DNA of 64,000 nt from Pelotomaculum isophthalicicum JI (GCF_029478095.1 NZ_JAKOAV010000020.1:1-64000); one strand, 5' to 3'. Counted from the first letter of the stretch, positions 9,907-18,861 are shown. The notes: generated by a model from the sequence alone, not told the origin. Numbers and translations: made by a program.

Positions 9907-9917
9907 CGGCAGCTCTC
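9889..9917 (-). terminator. Convergent terminator between P-type ATPase and DUF5132 gene
   Basis: A perfect 10-bp inverted repeat (GAGAGCTGCC / GGCAGCTCTC) flanks the ATPase stop codon. On the minus strand it is followed three bases later by TTTTT, so it should end transcription of the DUF5132 gene. The plus-strand side lacks a clean T tract. Confidence 0.7.
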
Positions 9918-9921
9918 ACAA

Positions 9922-10230
9922 TTATATATCTCCTTCCACATCCGCAACCGGCCCCGCTGCCTGCGGATGTGATTCATCGGGTAACTTTTGCTCCATTCTT
10001 TCCTGCATAGTCCTGGCGCTTTCCACCATTTTTCCCCATGCATCCTTTAGAGAATCACCGGCATCATTAACCATATCATTGACAGTAAACGCACTTTTTA
10101 CTGTTAACACAGCTAGACCACGGACTGTCTTTTTAAGTACCGGAACACCTGCTATACCCACTACCGCTCCAACCGCCAATAAGCCCAGAGGTGACAGTGT
10201 CCGTAAAGGACTTGCCAGTAACCATTTCAA
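9922..10230 (-). CDS. DUF5132 family small membrane-associated protein
   Basis: A 102-residue protein with one Gly- and Val-rich hydrophobic segment (about residues 13-30, LGLLAVGAVVGIAGVPV) followed by a basic helix and an amphipathic, coiled-coil-like tail. DUF5132 proteins are typically found beside P-type ATPases and HMA-like proteins in anaerobes, which fits this position. The TTG start at 10230 lies behind AGGAGGAG. The gene is convergent with the ATPase. The function is unknown. A scaffold or accessory role at the membrane is an inference from context. Confidence 0.65.
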   Translation of the reverse strand: MKWLLASPLRTLSPLGLLAVGAVVGIAGVPVLKKTVRGLAVLTVKSAFTVNDMVNDAGDSLKDAWGKMVESARTMQERMEQKLPDESHPQAAGPVADVEGDI

Positions 10231-10413
10231 TTTTGTTCAACTCCTCCTGATTAAAATATATTATATCCTTCACCAATTAGCATTCTAATATTCAATCTTA
10301 CAGCTATGCATTCAATGGAAGCAGTTATAAAAACATAATAATGTAAAACTATTGTAATAATTGGTTTTTATATGGACAAAATAATCCAGACTAAAATCTT
10401 GGGAGGAATATTA

Positions 10414-11187
10414 ATGCATCAAGAACAAGATAAAGAAATGGTTAGCAAATATGACCCCGAGGTAATCAAGCAGCTAAAGAAGGAAATTATTGAGGATCTT
10501 GAGGAACGCCGGGAATGGCGGGAGAAGCACTACCATGACGGCTATGGCCGGGGCAACTACCCGCCGGTGCACCAAAATCGAAAACGCCGGAATTATGAAG
10601 ATGACTGGTGGACTGACAGAGAAGAATATGATTATCAGCGTAATATGTCACTGGCGAGAAACCAGTTGCGGGATGAGTTAAGAGCGCTGGATAAAATGAA
10701 CCAGCGTCTTGGACAAGTCAGGGACCCTCAAATACATCAAATGCTTCATGACTTGTTATATGAAGCCCGGGAACAGGGCATGGGAGTTCAGGACCTGCTG
10801 CAAAGCCTGGGAACAAATAACAGCGGTCCCGGCAGAGCAAGACCTTTCTGGAACCGGATTACGAATCCATTGAGAGGCATCGACCGCCGCAGTTTTGGCT
10901 GGGGGGCGGGCGCGGCATTAGTTGGTCTGCTCTTTTTACCCTCGGTTTCAAAATCAATACGTCCGTTGATCTGTAAAGCAATGGAAGAAGCGATAGAAAT
11001 AAATGAACGGGTACATGGCGTTTTTGCTCAGGCAAAAGAGGAAATCGAAGATATTGTTGCCGAGGTAAGCTTTAATAAAATCGCGTCATCACCAAAGGTA
11101 CCGGTATCCAATGACGACGTGACTGGTAAAAATGAACCAGCCCACGATAACGAGCAGACTCAAGATAATGAAGCAAACCTCGAATAA
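10414..11187 (+). CDS. Unrecognised charged protein with one membrane segment, P-type ATPase neighbourhood
   Basis: About 257 residues from the ATG at 10414, chosen because GGAGG lies seven bases upstream; an ATG 14 codons earlier has no such site. The N-terminal 110 residues are extremely charged and aromatic (for example EERREWREKHYHDGYGRG), with a predicted helix near 90-140. One glycine-rich hydrophobic segment follows (FGWGAGAALVGLLFLP, about residues 163-180), then an acidic helix and a disordered tail rich in Asn, Asp and Glu. The layout resembles YtxH-like or membrane-scaffold proteins, but I do not recognise a family. The next small gene follows after about 30 bases and is probably cotranscribed. 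Confidence 0.6.
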   Translation: MHQEQDKEMVSKYDPEVIKQLKKEIIEDLEERREWREKHYHDGYGRGNYPPVHQNRKRRNYEDDWWTDREEYDYQRNMSLARNQLRDELRALDKMNQRLGQVRDPQIHQMLHDLLYEAREQGMGVQDLLQSLGTNNSGPGRARPFWNRITNPLRGIDRRSFGWGAGAALVGLLFLPSVSKSIRPLICKAMEEAIEINERVHGVFAQAKEEIEDIVAEVSFNKIASSPKVPVSNDDVTGKNEPAHDNEQTQDNEANLE

Positions 11188-11221
11188 TTAATTAATATCA
11201 GGATGAAAAGGAGGCGGCCGG

Positions 11222-11455
11222 TTGGCAGGTACGGATGAATTAATTGCACATCTTTCCAAAATACTGGCGGATTTGCGTAAAGCTATTGACGATAGTGTAG
11301 CCATTCGGAGCCGCAGCAAGGCCGACGCCAAATCTGTGGCTCAAATTTGGGAGAGTTTTCTAAGTGAATTCATCGGATATATTATGAAAAAAAGGCGGGA
11401 AACCGGCCAAAATTTACTTGATGGCATCTCCTTTCGCAATATTTGGCGCAGATAA
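11222..11455 (+). CDS. Small helical protein of unknown function
   Basis: A 77-residue, mostly helical, basic protein with no membrane segment and no recognised motif. The TTG start at 11222 is supported by AAAGGAGG eight bases upstream. It follows the charged membrane protein closely and probably shares its transcript, so it may belong to the P-type ATPase neighbourhood. No function is proposed. Confidence 0.5.
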   Translation: MAGTDELIAHLSKILADLRKAIDDSVAIRSRSKADAKSVAQIWESFLSEFIGYIMKKRRETGQNLLDGISFRNIWRR

Positions 11456-11579
11456 CCTATATCGCATGATTTGAAATTAAGAAGCTGGCCTTGGATATTT
11501 GGACCATTTTGGACAACTCCCAGGCCAGTCCCGTTAGGGAATAGAGCCAGCCAGGCGGAAGGGCGTGGCCAGGGGCGGC

Positions 11580-13076
11580 TCACTTTATCCTTTGTGCACA
11601 CTGGTAAGCTGCTGCAAGGGCGCCGGGCACACCGCCGATCTGCATCGCCCAGCAAGAGCCGATATAAAGGTTTTTCACCGGTGTTTCTATGTTCACGCTC
11701 ATGATGTTTTTATAGAACTTCTTCTTAGGGTTCCAGCTCCATGCGGAGCTCGCTCCATCTGTATTATGGGTAAATCTTTCATAAGTCAGCGGGGTTGCGG
11801 CATCTTTATATTCGATACATTCCTTTAAGCCGGGAATAAGCCTGGATGCGCTGTCTATCATCGCATCCATCGCTTTTTTCTTCAATTGTCCATATACTTC
11901 TTTATCTCCGCCGCCCCAGTTGTTCATCCAATGGTAAGGCACTATGGTCTGAAGCATCAATGAGGATTTCCCTCTAGGAGCATGTTTGGGGTTTACCATC
12001 GACGGCGAATAAAGTGAAGCAGATGTCTTACTGAAAAACTCTCCGTCTTCGGAATTATAAATGTCGTAACCGGGTTTAACCTCTAAAGGAAATACGTGAG
12101 GAACTTTCATATATTTGCCAAGTTCTTCGTTGGACATATTCAATCCCAGATATACTGTAAAGAAGGCCTCCGAAACGGCAGCCCTGTCAATATTATCCTG
12201 GAGTGCCTGTGGAATAAGGCTCTTGTCATCTAAAAGCTTTAGCAGGGTTTTCTTATAATCACTGGCAGAAATAACATAATCCGCGTCATAAAAGGTATTT
12301 TTGCATGAGACTCCAACTGCGGCCCCGTTTTTTGTGATTATCTTGTCGACATAGGAGTTCAGCTTCAAATCCCCGGCCAATTTTTTGAAGTTTTCTGCGA
12401 GAATGTTAGCCCATGATTGCATACCGTCTTTTACAGTCCAATAGTCGGTGAACATCGCCGATAAACCACTCCCAAACATGGCCGGCATATCCGGATAGCC
12501 GAATCCGCTGAACAGCTTGAATAGCTTTGAGTCTTTTTCAAAATATTGGGCGGCAAACTCCGATGACGTCATGTTGCCATACAACTTGGTTAATTTCATT
12601 TGCTTCGGACCGCTCAGGATGTAGGGGAGCATTGATGTTAACATTTTAAGCCCGCTGTAAAGAAAGGGCATGGGTTCATCCACGTTCCCCATCAGGCCGG
12701 CTATTTTGTCCAGATCTGAGAAAACCGCATCCAGCTTTTCTTTATCGGACGGGAAAGCAGAGTAAATCATTTTTTTATAATCATCGTAATTCTCAGGAGT
12801 TCCGTCGAAATCCTCTGAAACGAACCGCATTCTCTGTCTTACGAAGTTTATCTTTTCAAATACTCCGATGTCCTTCATTGCCTTGAATACCGATGCTGAG
12901 GCTTCAAAGGAAAGAGTGCCGCTTTCAAAGTAATACCCCTTCTTGTAAAATCCGGCGGTATAGCCGCCAGGCATGCTGTGTGATTCAAATATGGCTACTT
13001 TATGCCCCTTCTTTGCAAGAAGGTTGCCGGCAATAAGGCCGCCGATCCCCGAACCGATTATTATGACATTTTTCAT
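11580..13076 (-). CDS. FAD-dependent oxidoreductase of the phytoene desaturase / carotenoid isomerase type
   Basis: A 498-residue flavoprotein that begins with a Rossmann FAD motif (IIIGSGIGGLIAGNLLAKKG) and continues with the PGGY signature of CrtI-like enzymes near residue 42. The C-terminus carries a second dinucleotide-type motif (PVKNLYIGSCWAMQIGGVPGA). Relatives desaturate, saturate or isomerise polyprenoids or act on retinol-like substrates. No other carotenoid gene is present, so the substrate is open. The start at 13076 has AGGAG upstream; an in-frame ATG at 13094 overlaps that site. It is a single gene that converges with the small gene ending at 11455. Confidence 0.75.
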   Translation of the reverse strand: MKNVIIIGSGIGGLIAGNLLAKKGHKVAIFESHSMPGGYTAGFYKKGYYFESGTLSFEASASVFKAMKDIGVFEKINFVRQRMRFVSEDFDGTPENYDDYKKMIYSAFPSDKEKLDAVFSDLDKIAGLMGNVDEPMPFLYSGLKMLTSMLPYILSGPKQMKLTKLYGNMTSSEFAAQYFEKDSKLFKLFSGFGYPDMPAMFGSGLSAMFTDYWTVKDGMQSWANILAENFKKLAGDLKLNSYVDKIITKNGAAVGVSCKNTFYDADYVISASDYKKTLLKLLDDKSLIPQALQDNIDRAAVSEAFFTVYLGLNMSNEELGKYMKVPHVFPLEVKPGYDIYNSEDGEFFSKTSASLYSPSMVNPKHAPRGKSSLMLQTIVPYHWMNNWGGGDKEVYGQLKKKAMDAMIDSASRLIPGLKECIEYKDAATPLTYERFTHNTDGASSAWSWNPKKKFYKNIMSVNIETPVKNLYIGSCWAMQIGGVPGALAAAYQCAQRIK

Positions 13077-13191
13077 TTCCCATTCTCCTCGCATATCTTA
13101 TGTTCTCCACTATTCCATATATATTCCCCTAGTGTTCCCATTGTCAAGACAGATATTGCAAAAAAAATAAATAACAGTTCTCCTTCGATAA

Positions 13192-13296
13192 AAATGCTAC
13201 TACGCTGCTTGGGATGAAGAGCCTGGAGTAATGCCTGATGTGGATTGTCCACATTGTGGGAGAGAAATGTTATATACGGATAGAGATAGACCATAG
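13192..13296 (+). pseudogene. Possible C-terminal remnant of a zinc-ribbon protein
   Basis: A stop-to-stop frame without a convincing start encodes about 34 residues, including DVDCPHCGREMLYTDRDRP. The CPHCGREM segment looks like half of a zinc ribbon. Codon choice looks coding-like, but no N-terminal part or ribosome site is visible, so it may be the tail of a deleted gene. Confidence is low. Confidence 0.3.
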
Positions 13297-13381
13297 CGAA
13301 CCTATCCCTGGTTTAATTTAAGTCGCCCGATAGGGCGAATTTGTTCTATTGGTATAATTTACTATAATAAAAAGTGGAACT

Positions 13382-13420
13382 TTAACACGTGCTTAATTAC
13401 AATCTTACAGTCTTATTGGA
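13382..13420 (+). promoter_or_regulatory. Candidate Pho box upstream of phospholipase C
   Basis: Hexamers TTAACA (13382), TTAATT (13393) and CTTACA (13404) are spaced exactly 11 bases apart; the fourth position (13415, ATTGGA) is poor. A TATATT element follows at about 13434, before the gene start at 13456. The pattern matches, more weakly, the arrays upstream of the pst and phoB genes in this window. PhoB/PhoP control is an inference. Confidence 0.45.
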
Positions 13421-13455
13421 TAATAAAAAAAAGTATATTCTTTGTGGGGTATTAT

Positions 13456-14169
13456 ATGACGAACTCTAGTGTTACTGCAATTTTTAACCGGTTCATCTGC
13501 AACACTACGATAAGTGTATCCTCGTTAGCCCTTTCACTTCAGGCGGTAAACAGCTCCACCAGTACACATCCTTTCATTAATGAACAAGGAAGGCGAATAC
13601 TTTATAACGATGGCAACAAAAAGGCAGCCCAGTTATTCTACTTGTTCGCCGGGCAACTGGACAGCGGCGTGGTTTGGATTGACAAAGGTTTGAAGAGCGC
13701 CTGCCACCATTATAATCCGAATACTGGCTCAGGGTTCTGGCTCTGTCCGAATGCCGCGGATAAATGCACCGACTTGTTTTCTAAAGCAATTAAATTATGG
13801 CGCAGAGAGAAACACGCGCTGGCGATATTCTTCCTCGGCGCCGCAGTCCACCTGGTCCAAGATGTCTGTGTGCCGCATCACGCTTCCTGCAAAATTTTTA
13901 ACGGTCATCTGGACTTTGAATTATGGGTGGAAAAAAGGAAAAGCAATTATCAGATTGTAAGCGACGGCACTTATGAAATCTCTGATAAGCCGGCAGAGTG
14001 GATAGCTGAAAACGCCAGGCTGGCCAAAAGGTACTGCCACCTTGTGGAAAACAATTTACCAGGGGATTACCACCAGGCTGTTGAAGTCTTGCTTCCCCGG
14101 GCGCAGCGCACTACAGCCGGTTTTTTTATGCATTTTTACAACACCATCTATAATGGTAAAGGTGATTGA
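13456..14169 (+). CDS. Zinc-dependent phospholipase C family protein
   Basis: A 237-residue protein with the ligand pattern of zinc-dependent bacterial phospholipase C (alpha-toxin N-domain). It has THPFINEQ, an Asp near residue 70 (GQLDSGV), HHYNPNTGSGFW, and the LGAAVHLVQDVCVPHHAS block, followed by a downstream His/Glu region. Family members hydrolyse phosphatidylcholine or phosphatidylethanolamine to diacylglycerol. The N-terminus is hydrophobic and Ser-rich but is not a clear signal peptide, so the location is uncertain. The ATG at 13456 is preferred over a GTG four codons earlier because GTGGGG lies upstream of it. The glycosyltransferase follows after 3 bases, so the two are almost certainly one operon. 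Confidence 0.75.
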   Translation: MTNSSVTAIFNRFICNTTISVSSLALSLQAVNSSTSTHPFINEQGRRILYNDGNKKAAQLFYLFAGQLDSGVVWIDKGLKSACHHYNPNTGSGFWLCPNAADKCTDLFSKAIKLWRREKHALAIFFLGAAVHLVQDVCVPHHASCKIFNGHLDFELWVEKRKSNYQIVSDGTYEISDKPAEWIAENARLAKRYCHLVENNLPGDYHQAVEVLLPRAQRTTAGFFMHFYNTIYNGKGD

Positions 14170-14172
14170 TAG

Positions 14173-15309
14173 ATGAGGGTTGCAATCTTTACAGATACGT
14201 TTATACCCCAGGTGAACGGGGTTGCCGGCAATACCGGAAGGCTGGCCGATGCACTCACAAAGCGGGAAATACCCTGCATGGTTCTTTCACCGGATACTGG
14301 CTATGAAGGCGGCCAGGGTTATAATGTATATTTTACAAGACGATTTAGTTTTCCCGCTTACCCGGAATGTAAAATAGCATTGCCAAATTACTTGAAAATG
14401 TGCCGGCAACTCGATTTATTTAAACCGGACCTTATTCATCTTGTAACTCAATTTTCTATCGGCTTGTGCGGCTTAAGGTATGCCTGCTCGACCAGTATAC
14501 CTGTAATCAGTTCTTACCATACAAATTTCCCCCAGTACCTATCCTATTACAGGCTGGCTTTTCTTACTCCCTGGGTCTGGAAATACTTTCGCTGGTTTCA
14601 TAACAAGTGTCTGAAAAACTACTGCCCGTCAGAAACAACAATGAAATTGCTCAAGGAAAATGGTATCCGGAACCTGGATTTGTGCGGGAGCGGGGTGGAT
14701 ATTGCTCTCTTTAACCCTAATAAACGAAGCCCGGCTTTTATCTCCAAGATTGGCGCGGACAATAAAACCATCTTACTGTACGTTGGACGGCTGGCAAAAG
14801 AAAAAGACCTGGATATGTTGATGGAAGCGGTAAGGGTTCTTAATAACTCTTTCCAAGACATATGCCTGGTAGTTACAGGCGACGGCCCGTTGACAAAAAC
14901 GTTGAAGCGGAATGCGCCGGAAAATGTGATTTTCACCGGGTACCTAAACGGTGAGGAACTTGCTGAAGCATACGCCTCCAGTGATATTTTCGTTTTTCCC
15001 TCCACTACTGAAACATATGGCAATGTAATACTGGAAGCTATGGCTTCGGGGCTGCCTGTGGTGGCGCCATATTCCGGAGGGATACAGGAAAACCTGATAG
15101 ACAAATATAACGGTCTAACCTGCAGACCTCGCAATTATGGTGATATTGTGGCAGCGGTAACAATGCTCAAAGAAAATGATCAACTGAGGGAAGCCCTGGG
15201 CAATCAGGCCCGGACCTTTGCTCTGAAGAAGTCCTGGGATAAAATATTAGGTGACCTCATTACAGATTATTTTGAATTGGTTAAGAATAATATGCGAAAG
15301 TTGCAATAA
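14173..15309 (+). CDS. GT4-family glycosyltransferase (MgtA/SqdX-like)
   Basis: A 378-residue GT-B enzyme. The N-terminal acceptor domain starts VAIFTDTFIPQVNGVAGN, the signature seen in lipid-directed GT4 enzymes such as MgtA and SqdX. The C-terminal donor domain has LLYVGRLAKEKDLDML and the catalytic-type segment FPSTTETYGNVILEAMASG with the EX7E spacing. No signal peptide is seen, so it should act at the cytosolic membrane face. The gene starts 3 bases after the phospholipase C stop. This pairing suggests that the diacylglycerol made by the lipase is the acceptor; that is an inference. Acting on another lipid or a wall polymer remains possible. Confidence 0.8.
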   Translation: MRVAIFTDTFIPQVNGVAGNTGRLADALTKREIPCMVLSPDTGYEGGQGYNVYFTRRFSFPAYPECKIALPNYLKMCRQLDLFKPDLIHLVTQFSIGLCGLRYACSTSIPVISSYHTNFPQYLSYYRLAFLTPWVWKYFRWFHNKCLKNYCPSETTMKLLKENGIRNLDLCGSGVDIALFNPNKRSPAFISKIGADNKTILLYVGRLAKEKDLDMLMEAVRVLNNSFQDICLVVTGDGPLTKTLKRNAPENVIFTGYLNGEELAEAYASSDIFVFPSTTETYGNVILEAMASGLPVVAPYSGGIQENLIDKYNGLTCRPRNYGDIVAAVTMLKENDQLREALGNQARTFALKKSWDKILGDLITDYFELVKNNMRKLQ

Positions 15310-15665
15310 ATTCGGCACAGGTTATTTCACACGGGCCGGTCATGATCGAAATAAAGGGCTGACCATGTGCCCGGAACCCTGGCAGGCGCGCTGAATAGAG
15401 GCATGTTTGCCGCCAAGTGGCACCGGGCATGGCGTTTTGGAGAATATTGCCGGTGTTGTTATCCAGCATCAATGTGTTCAAAATACCAAAACGAGAGACC
15501 TGAATATGAATATAATTCCTATTTTGAAAGCCTGCTCTTAAAAGTGGAGCTTTGCTTTTTATAATATATTTACAAAAAATAAACGACAAAATAACAGAAA
15601 AAACGCGAAATATTAACGTTTTAGTGCTAAATTAAGAATGTCCATATTACCATCCTTTTAAATAA
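15310..15665 (+). other. Intergenic stretch with no supported gene
   Basis: About 356 bases between the glycosyltransferase and the TerC remnant. Short open frames exist on both strands, but none has a ribosome site or recognisable sequence. The last 100 bases are AT-rich. It may contain debris from the event that truncated the TerC gene. Confidence 0.5.
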
Positions 15666-15797
15666 TTACTTACCAAAGCCTCCTTTTGACACACATTCCT
15701 CTTCACCGCCGTACTGGCGGTATTTTTCTATAATTTCCAAGAATATTTTCCATTCCGGCAGAGGTACCCTCATCGGCATATCCGGTCTTTTAAACAT
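15666..15797 (-). CDS. Possible 43-residue protein or gene tail antisense to the TerC remnant
   Basis: The minus-strand frame from the ATG at 15797 encodes a charged, amphipathic peptide that contains MPMRVPLPEWKIFLEIIEKY and ends in GGFGK. An AAGGA sits directly against the ATG, too close for a good start. The C-terminal codons look coding-like. It overlaps the 5' end of the TerC remnant, so it may mark the sequence that replaced the TerC N-terminus. I do not recognise it. Confidence 0.3.
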   Translation of the reverse strand: MFKRPDMPMRVPLPEWKIFLEIIEKYRQYGGEEECVSKGGFGK

Positions 15798-16254
15798 TCC
15801 TTATATACAAACAATTGGAGGTTTATTACTGGTTTGGATCGCGGTAAAACTTCTGGTTGAAAAAAGAGAGGAAGAAGAATTGGAAGCATCTATCAACATG
15901 CTTCAAGCTATTAAAACAATTATTATTGCCGACCTTGTAATGAGCTTAGATAACACCCTCGCCGTAGCTGCAGCCAGCAAAGGAAATTATTTATTATTAA
16001 TAGCTGGCTTAACACTCAGCATCCCAATTGTTACCATGGGAAGTCAAATAATCGCTTCGCTTATGAATAAGTTTCCGGCTTTAGTCTATTTGGGCGCCGG
16101 CTTCATATCCTGGACGACCGGGGAGATGATTAACGGAGATAAGAGAGTTGCACCCTTCATGTACCACTATGTGCCTGAGAATTTGAAATCGTTGCTTCCC
16201 GCAGTTATAACAGCACTTGTTATTTTTGGGGGATGGTGGCTGAAAAATCATTAG
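15763..16254 (+). pseudogene. TerC-family (YjbE-like) membrane protein, 5'-truncated
   Basis: From about 15787 the frame reads as the middle and end of a TerC/YjbE protein. It includes IPYIQTIGGLLLVWIAVKLL, the signature IIIADLVMSLDNTLAVAAAS and a final membrane helix. TerC proteins are about 220 residues with two such halves, and the N-terminal half (the first DxxxxxDN motif) is missing. An internal TTG at 15880 could start a 124-residue product, but no clear ribosome site fits a functional protein. The family exports manganese or acts in metal and envelope stress. It is probably a relic. Confidence 0.7.
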
Positions 16255-16488
16255 AATTTCTATCATTTTCATAAAATTAACAGGAATTTAAAAAAGGCAA
16301 AATATTATTTACATATAACTATAACAATAATTTGGTACAATCCCTGATATACCAAAACATAGCATATGGGGGGATATCTTATGATACACATAGTTAATAA
16401 GCTACCTGCGTTACAATCTATATAGAAAGACATTTTTCGTGTTAAATGCATTTTATTGAGGTATAATCCGAGAAGGGGAACTTTGATA

Positions 16489-18351
16489 ATGAAAATCGCG
16501 AATAGTATAAAATTCAAGCTAATTATCACTATTATCGTCATTTTAGTAACAGCCTTGGGCACTCTTTCATACCTAAGTTATTATAAGGCGGAGCAAGCCC
16601 TCGTCAACAATATGCAGCAGAATATCACTTACTTGGCTACGGCAACCGGTAAAGAGGTTAGTTTATGGCTGGAAGAGCATAAAGTTAAAATTGATACTCT
16701 GGCTAACTCACCGGTAATTGCCGGAGGTAATCGTGATGTAATCCTAACTTATCTAAACGCAGAGCTAAAGCGTAACAACGAGTATGAAACATTTGCCGTA
16801 GCCGACGAAAAAGGCGATTTTTACACAACAGGAGGAGCGACAGGCAATGCCAGTGATCGTGAATACTTTAAACAAGCATTTGCTACCGGTCAAATAGTGA
16901 TTTCTGATCCGCTCGTCGATCGCACAACCGGAAAACTGGTCATTATGTTGGCAGCTCCCTTAAACAAAGACAACAAAGTTACCGGTCTCTTGTTGGGAAC
17001 CCTCCCGGTAGATGAATTAGTACAGGAAATTGGTAAGATAAAAGTGGGCGATACTGGCTACACCTTCATGATTCAAGGGGATGGACTTTGTATTGCCCAT
17101 CCCAATAAAGACATGGTCATGAAAGTGAACTTATTGAAAGACAGCGGCCTGCATCCAAAGCTGATTGAGGCTGCTCAAGAGATGACAAGAGGCGAAAGCG
17201 GCGTCACCCGCTACATTTTTGAAGGGGTGGACAAGTTCACGGCCTACGCGCCGGTACCTGGCAGTTCATGGTCTCTGGGAATTACTTGCCCCGTAACGGA
17301 ACTATTGAGCGAGCTTAAATCCCTGACTGTCACTTCAATCGCCTTGACTCTGGTTATCTTGTTTATCGCGTGTGGCATCGCGGTCGCCTTGGCCAACCAG
17401 ATAGTCAAGCCCGTCCAGGTCCTTAAGCGCGAGATTGGTTTGCTGGCGGAAAATGGCGGCGACTTGACTCAGGAGATCCGGGTACGCGGCAAAGACGAGA
17501 TAGGCGACTTGGCCAACGCTGTCAACCGGTTTCTTGCCAACCTGAGAATAATCATGACAGAAGTAAAAGGAGCTGCCGATAAGGTTGCCGGGACAGCCGG
17601 CCAGCTTACTTTAAGCGCTCAACAAACATCGGCGGGCGCCAGCGAAACCGCCGCCACTATGGGTGAAATCGCCTCCACGGTTGAACAGTTTAGTTATAAT
17701 GCGCAGAATATATCCCACGCTTCGGAGTCCGCCGCCAATCATGCCGGCGCTGGCAACCAGGGAGTCGCCAGAATTACCGAGCAAATGCATAGTATTGCCG
17801 ACTCAACAGCAGTGGTTTCCAAAGCTATCGACGGGCTAAAAATGAAGTCACTTGAGATCAGTAACATTGTCGGGCTAATTACAAATATCGCCGACCAGAC
17901 CAATTTGCTGGCTCTGAACGCCGCCATAGAGGCGGCCCGGGCCGGGGAGCAGGGTCTGGGATTCGCCGTCGTGGCTGAAGAAGTCAGAAAGCTGGCCGAG
18001 GAAGCGACCTCTGCTACCAAGAGAATAAACTCTCTAATATGCGAAATCCAACTTGAATCCGATAGAGCGGTGGAAAGCATGGCTGAAAATAGTAATGAGG
18101 TAGCGGCAGGGACAAAAATTGTTCAAGAAGTTGGCGGTAGTTTTAAAGAAATTATTGACGCTGTGCGGGATTTGACAACACAGGTTCAGAACATGGCGGC
18201 AGCTACTGAACAAATATCTGCCGCGATCCAAAACGTGGCGGCTTCCACAGAGGAACAAACCGCAGCCATGGAAGAAGTCTCGGCTTCTGCAGAATCTTTA
18301 TCCAGTTTGTCTGTCGAGTTGGACACTCTGGTAAACAAATTCAAAGTATAG
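16489..18351 (+). CDS. Methyl-accepting chemotaxis protein with dCache sensor
   Basis: About 620 residues. The N-terminal membrane helix (about 8-30) and a second one (about 282-303) bracket an extracytoplasmic double-Cache domain with the [15 protein letters not shown] and [12 protein letters not shown] segments. HAMP follows, then a signalling domain whose hairpin tip is [18 protein letters not shown]. The start is set at the ATG at 16489 behind AAGGGGAA; an in-frame start 11 codons upstream lacks this. Cache domains often bind amino acids, carboxylates or other small molecules, and the ligand is not predictable here. No che genes are nearby. Confidence 0.85.
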   Translation: MKIANSIKFKLIITIIVILVTALGTLSYLSYYKAEQALVNNMQQNITYLATATGKEVSLWLEEHKVKIDTLANSPVIAGGNRDVILTYLNAELKRNNEYETFAVADEKGDFYTTGGATGNASDREYFKQAFATGQIVISDPLVDRTTGKLVIMLAAPLNKDNKVTGLLLGTLPVDELVQEIGKIKVGDTGYTFMIQGDGLCIAHPNKDMVMKVNLLKDSGLHPKLIEAAQEMTRGESGVTRYIFEGVDKFTAYAPVPGSSWSLGITCPVTELLSELKSLTVTSIALTLVILFIACGIAVALANQIVKPVQVLKREIGLLAENGGDLTQEIRVRGKDEIGDLANAVNRFLANLRIIMTEVKGAADKVAGTAGQLTLSAQQTSAGASETAATMGEIASTVEQFSYNAQNISHASESAANHAGAGNQGVARITEQMHSIADSTAVVSKAIDGLKMKSLEISNIVGLITNIADQTNLLALNAAIEAARAGEQGLGFAVVAEEVRKLAEEATSATKRINSLICEIQLESDRAVESMAENSNEVAAGTKIVQEVGGSFKEIIDAVRDLTTQVQNMAAATEQISAAIQNVAASTEEQTAAMEEVSASAESLSSLSVELDTLVNKFKV

Positions 18352-18396
18352 CTACAAAAATCATCAAGCAATGACAAAAAACTATATTTATGCCAT

Positions 18397-18424
18397 AAAG
18401 GTTGCATACATGCAACCTTTTTAA
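18397..18424 (+). terminator. Intrinsic terminator after the dCache chemoreceptor
   Basis: A 10-bp perfect stem (AAAGGTTGCA / TGCAACCTTT) with a four-base loop is followed by TTAA on the plus strand. A second perfect 7-bp hairpin (GGTGCGG / CCGCACC, 18437-18460) follows without a T tract. Confidence 0.75.
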
Positions 18425-18624
18425 TCCAATAAAAAGGGTGCGGACACAGAAAACCGCACCAAGACATTAAATTAACAGGTGAGCGTTGATTATCTTCTGC
18501 ATATAACTCCTGAAAATCGAGCAAATATATATTTCTACCCTCACTCATTATTATCGCACTGCAACTTTAACCATAGTCCCGTCTAAAACTATGGTAGAAT
18601 GCGCGTCAACAATGGAAGAACGCT

Positions 18625-18861
18625 TCACCATAGATTTTCATTATAAGTTTCATTTGAATAACTTTGATATGACGGATTCCAGCCAAACGCCCAATTATCA
18701 TTTTCTAAAACAGTGCAGTGTTCCAATTCACAACGAACACAACGGCTTGTTACAATCCTCCCGATCCTGCCGCATACCGGGCAAACCTGGATTCTCGCTT
18801 TCGGAATATTCCTATCCAGGTTCCATTCCCAAGCTGGGCAGGCGCAGTTTTTGCAAACCAT
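18625..18861 (-). CDS. Small zinc-ribbon-like protein
   Basis: A 78-residue protein that starts MVCKNCACPAWEWN. It has three CxxC pairs: C3/C6, C27/C30 (CPVCG) and C41/C44, plus Cys8 and Cys49. The pairs could form a zinc ribbon. The ATG at 18861 has a very strong AAGGAGGGG site, which supports a real gene. The Asn-, Tyr- and Ser-rich tail looks disordered. I do not recognise a family. It sits 54 bases downstream of the PhoH-type gene on the same strand and may share its transcript. Confidence 0.6.
   Translation of the reverse strand: MVCKNCACPAWEWNLDRNIPKARIQVCPVCGRIGRIVTSRCVRCELEHCTVLENDNWAFGWNPSYQSYSNETYNENLW

Noticed and set aside
5182-11455. Ferrosome (Fez) locus identification
   Set aside because: The ATPase is not of the P1B-6 type and no FezA or FezC-like protein was recognised; only a loose structural analogy remains, reported as such.
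15367-15564. Plus-strand frame of 65 residues in the gap after the glycosyltransferase
   Set aside because: No ribosome site and no recognisable sequence; the Cys and Trp content looks random.
15281-15589. Minus-strand frame of 102 residues after the glycosyltransferase
   Set aside because: It overlaps the end of the glycosyltransferase, has no ribosome site and shows no family features.
15310-15763. yybP-ykoY manganese riboswitch upstream of the TerC remnant
   Set aside because: TerC genes often carry one, but its conserved core is not visible, and the 5' end of the gene itself is missing.
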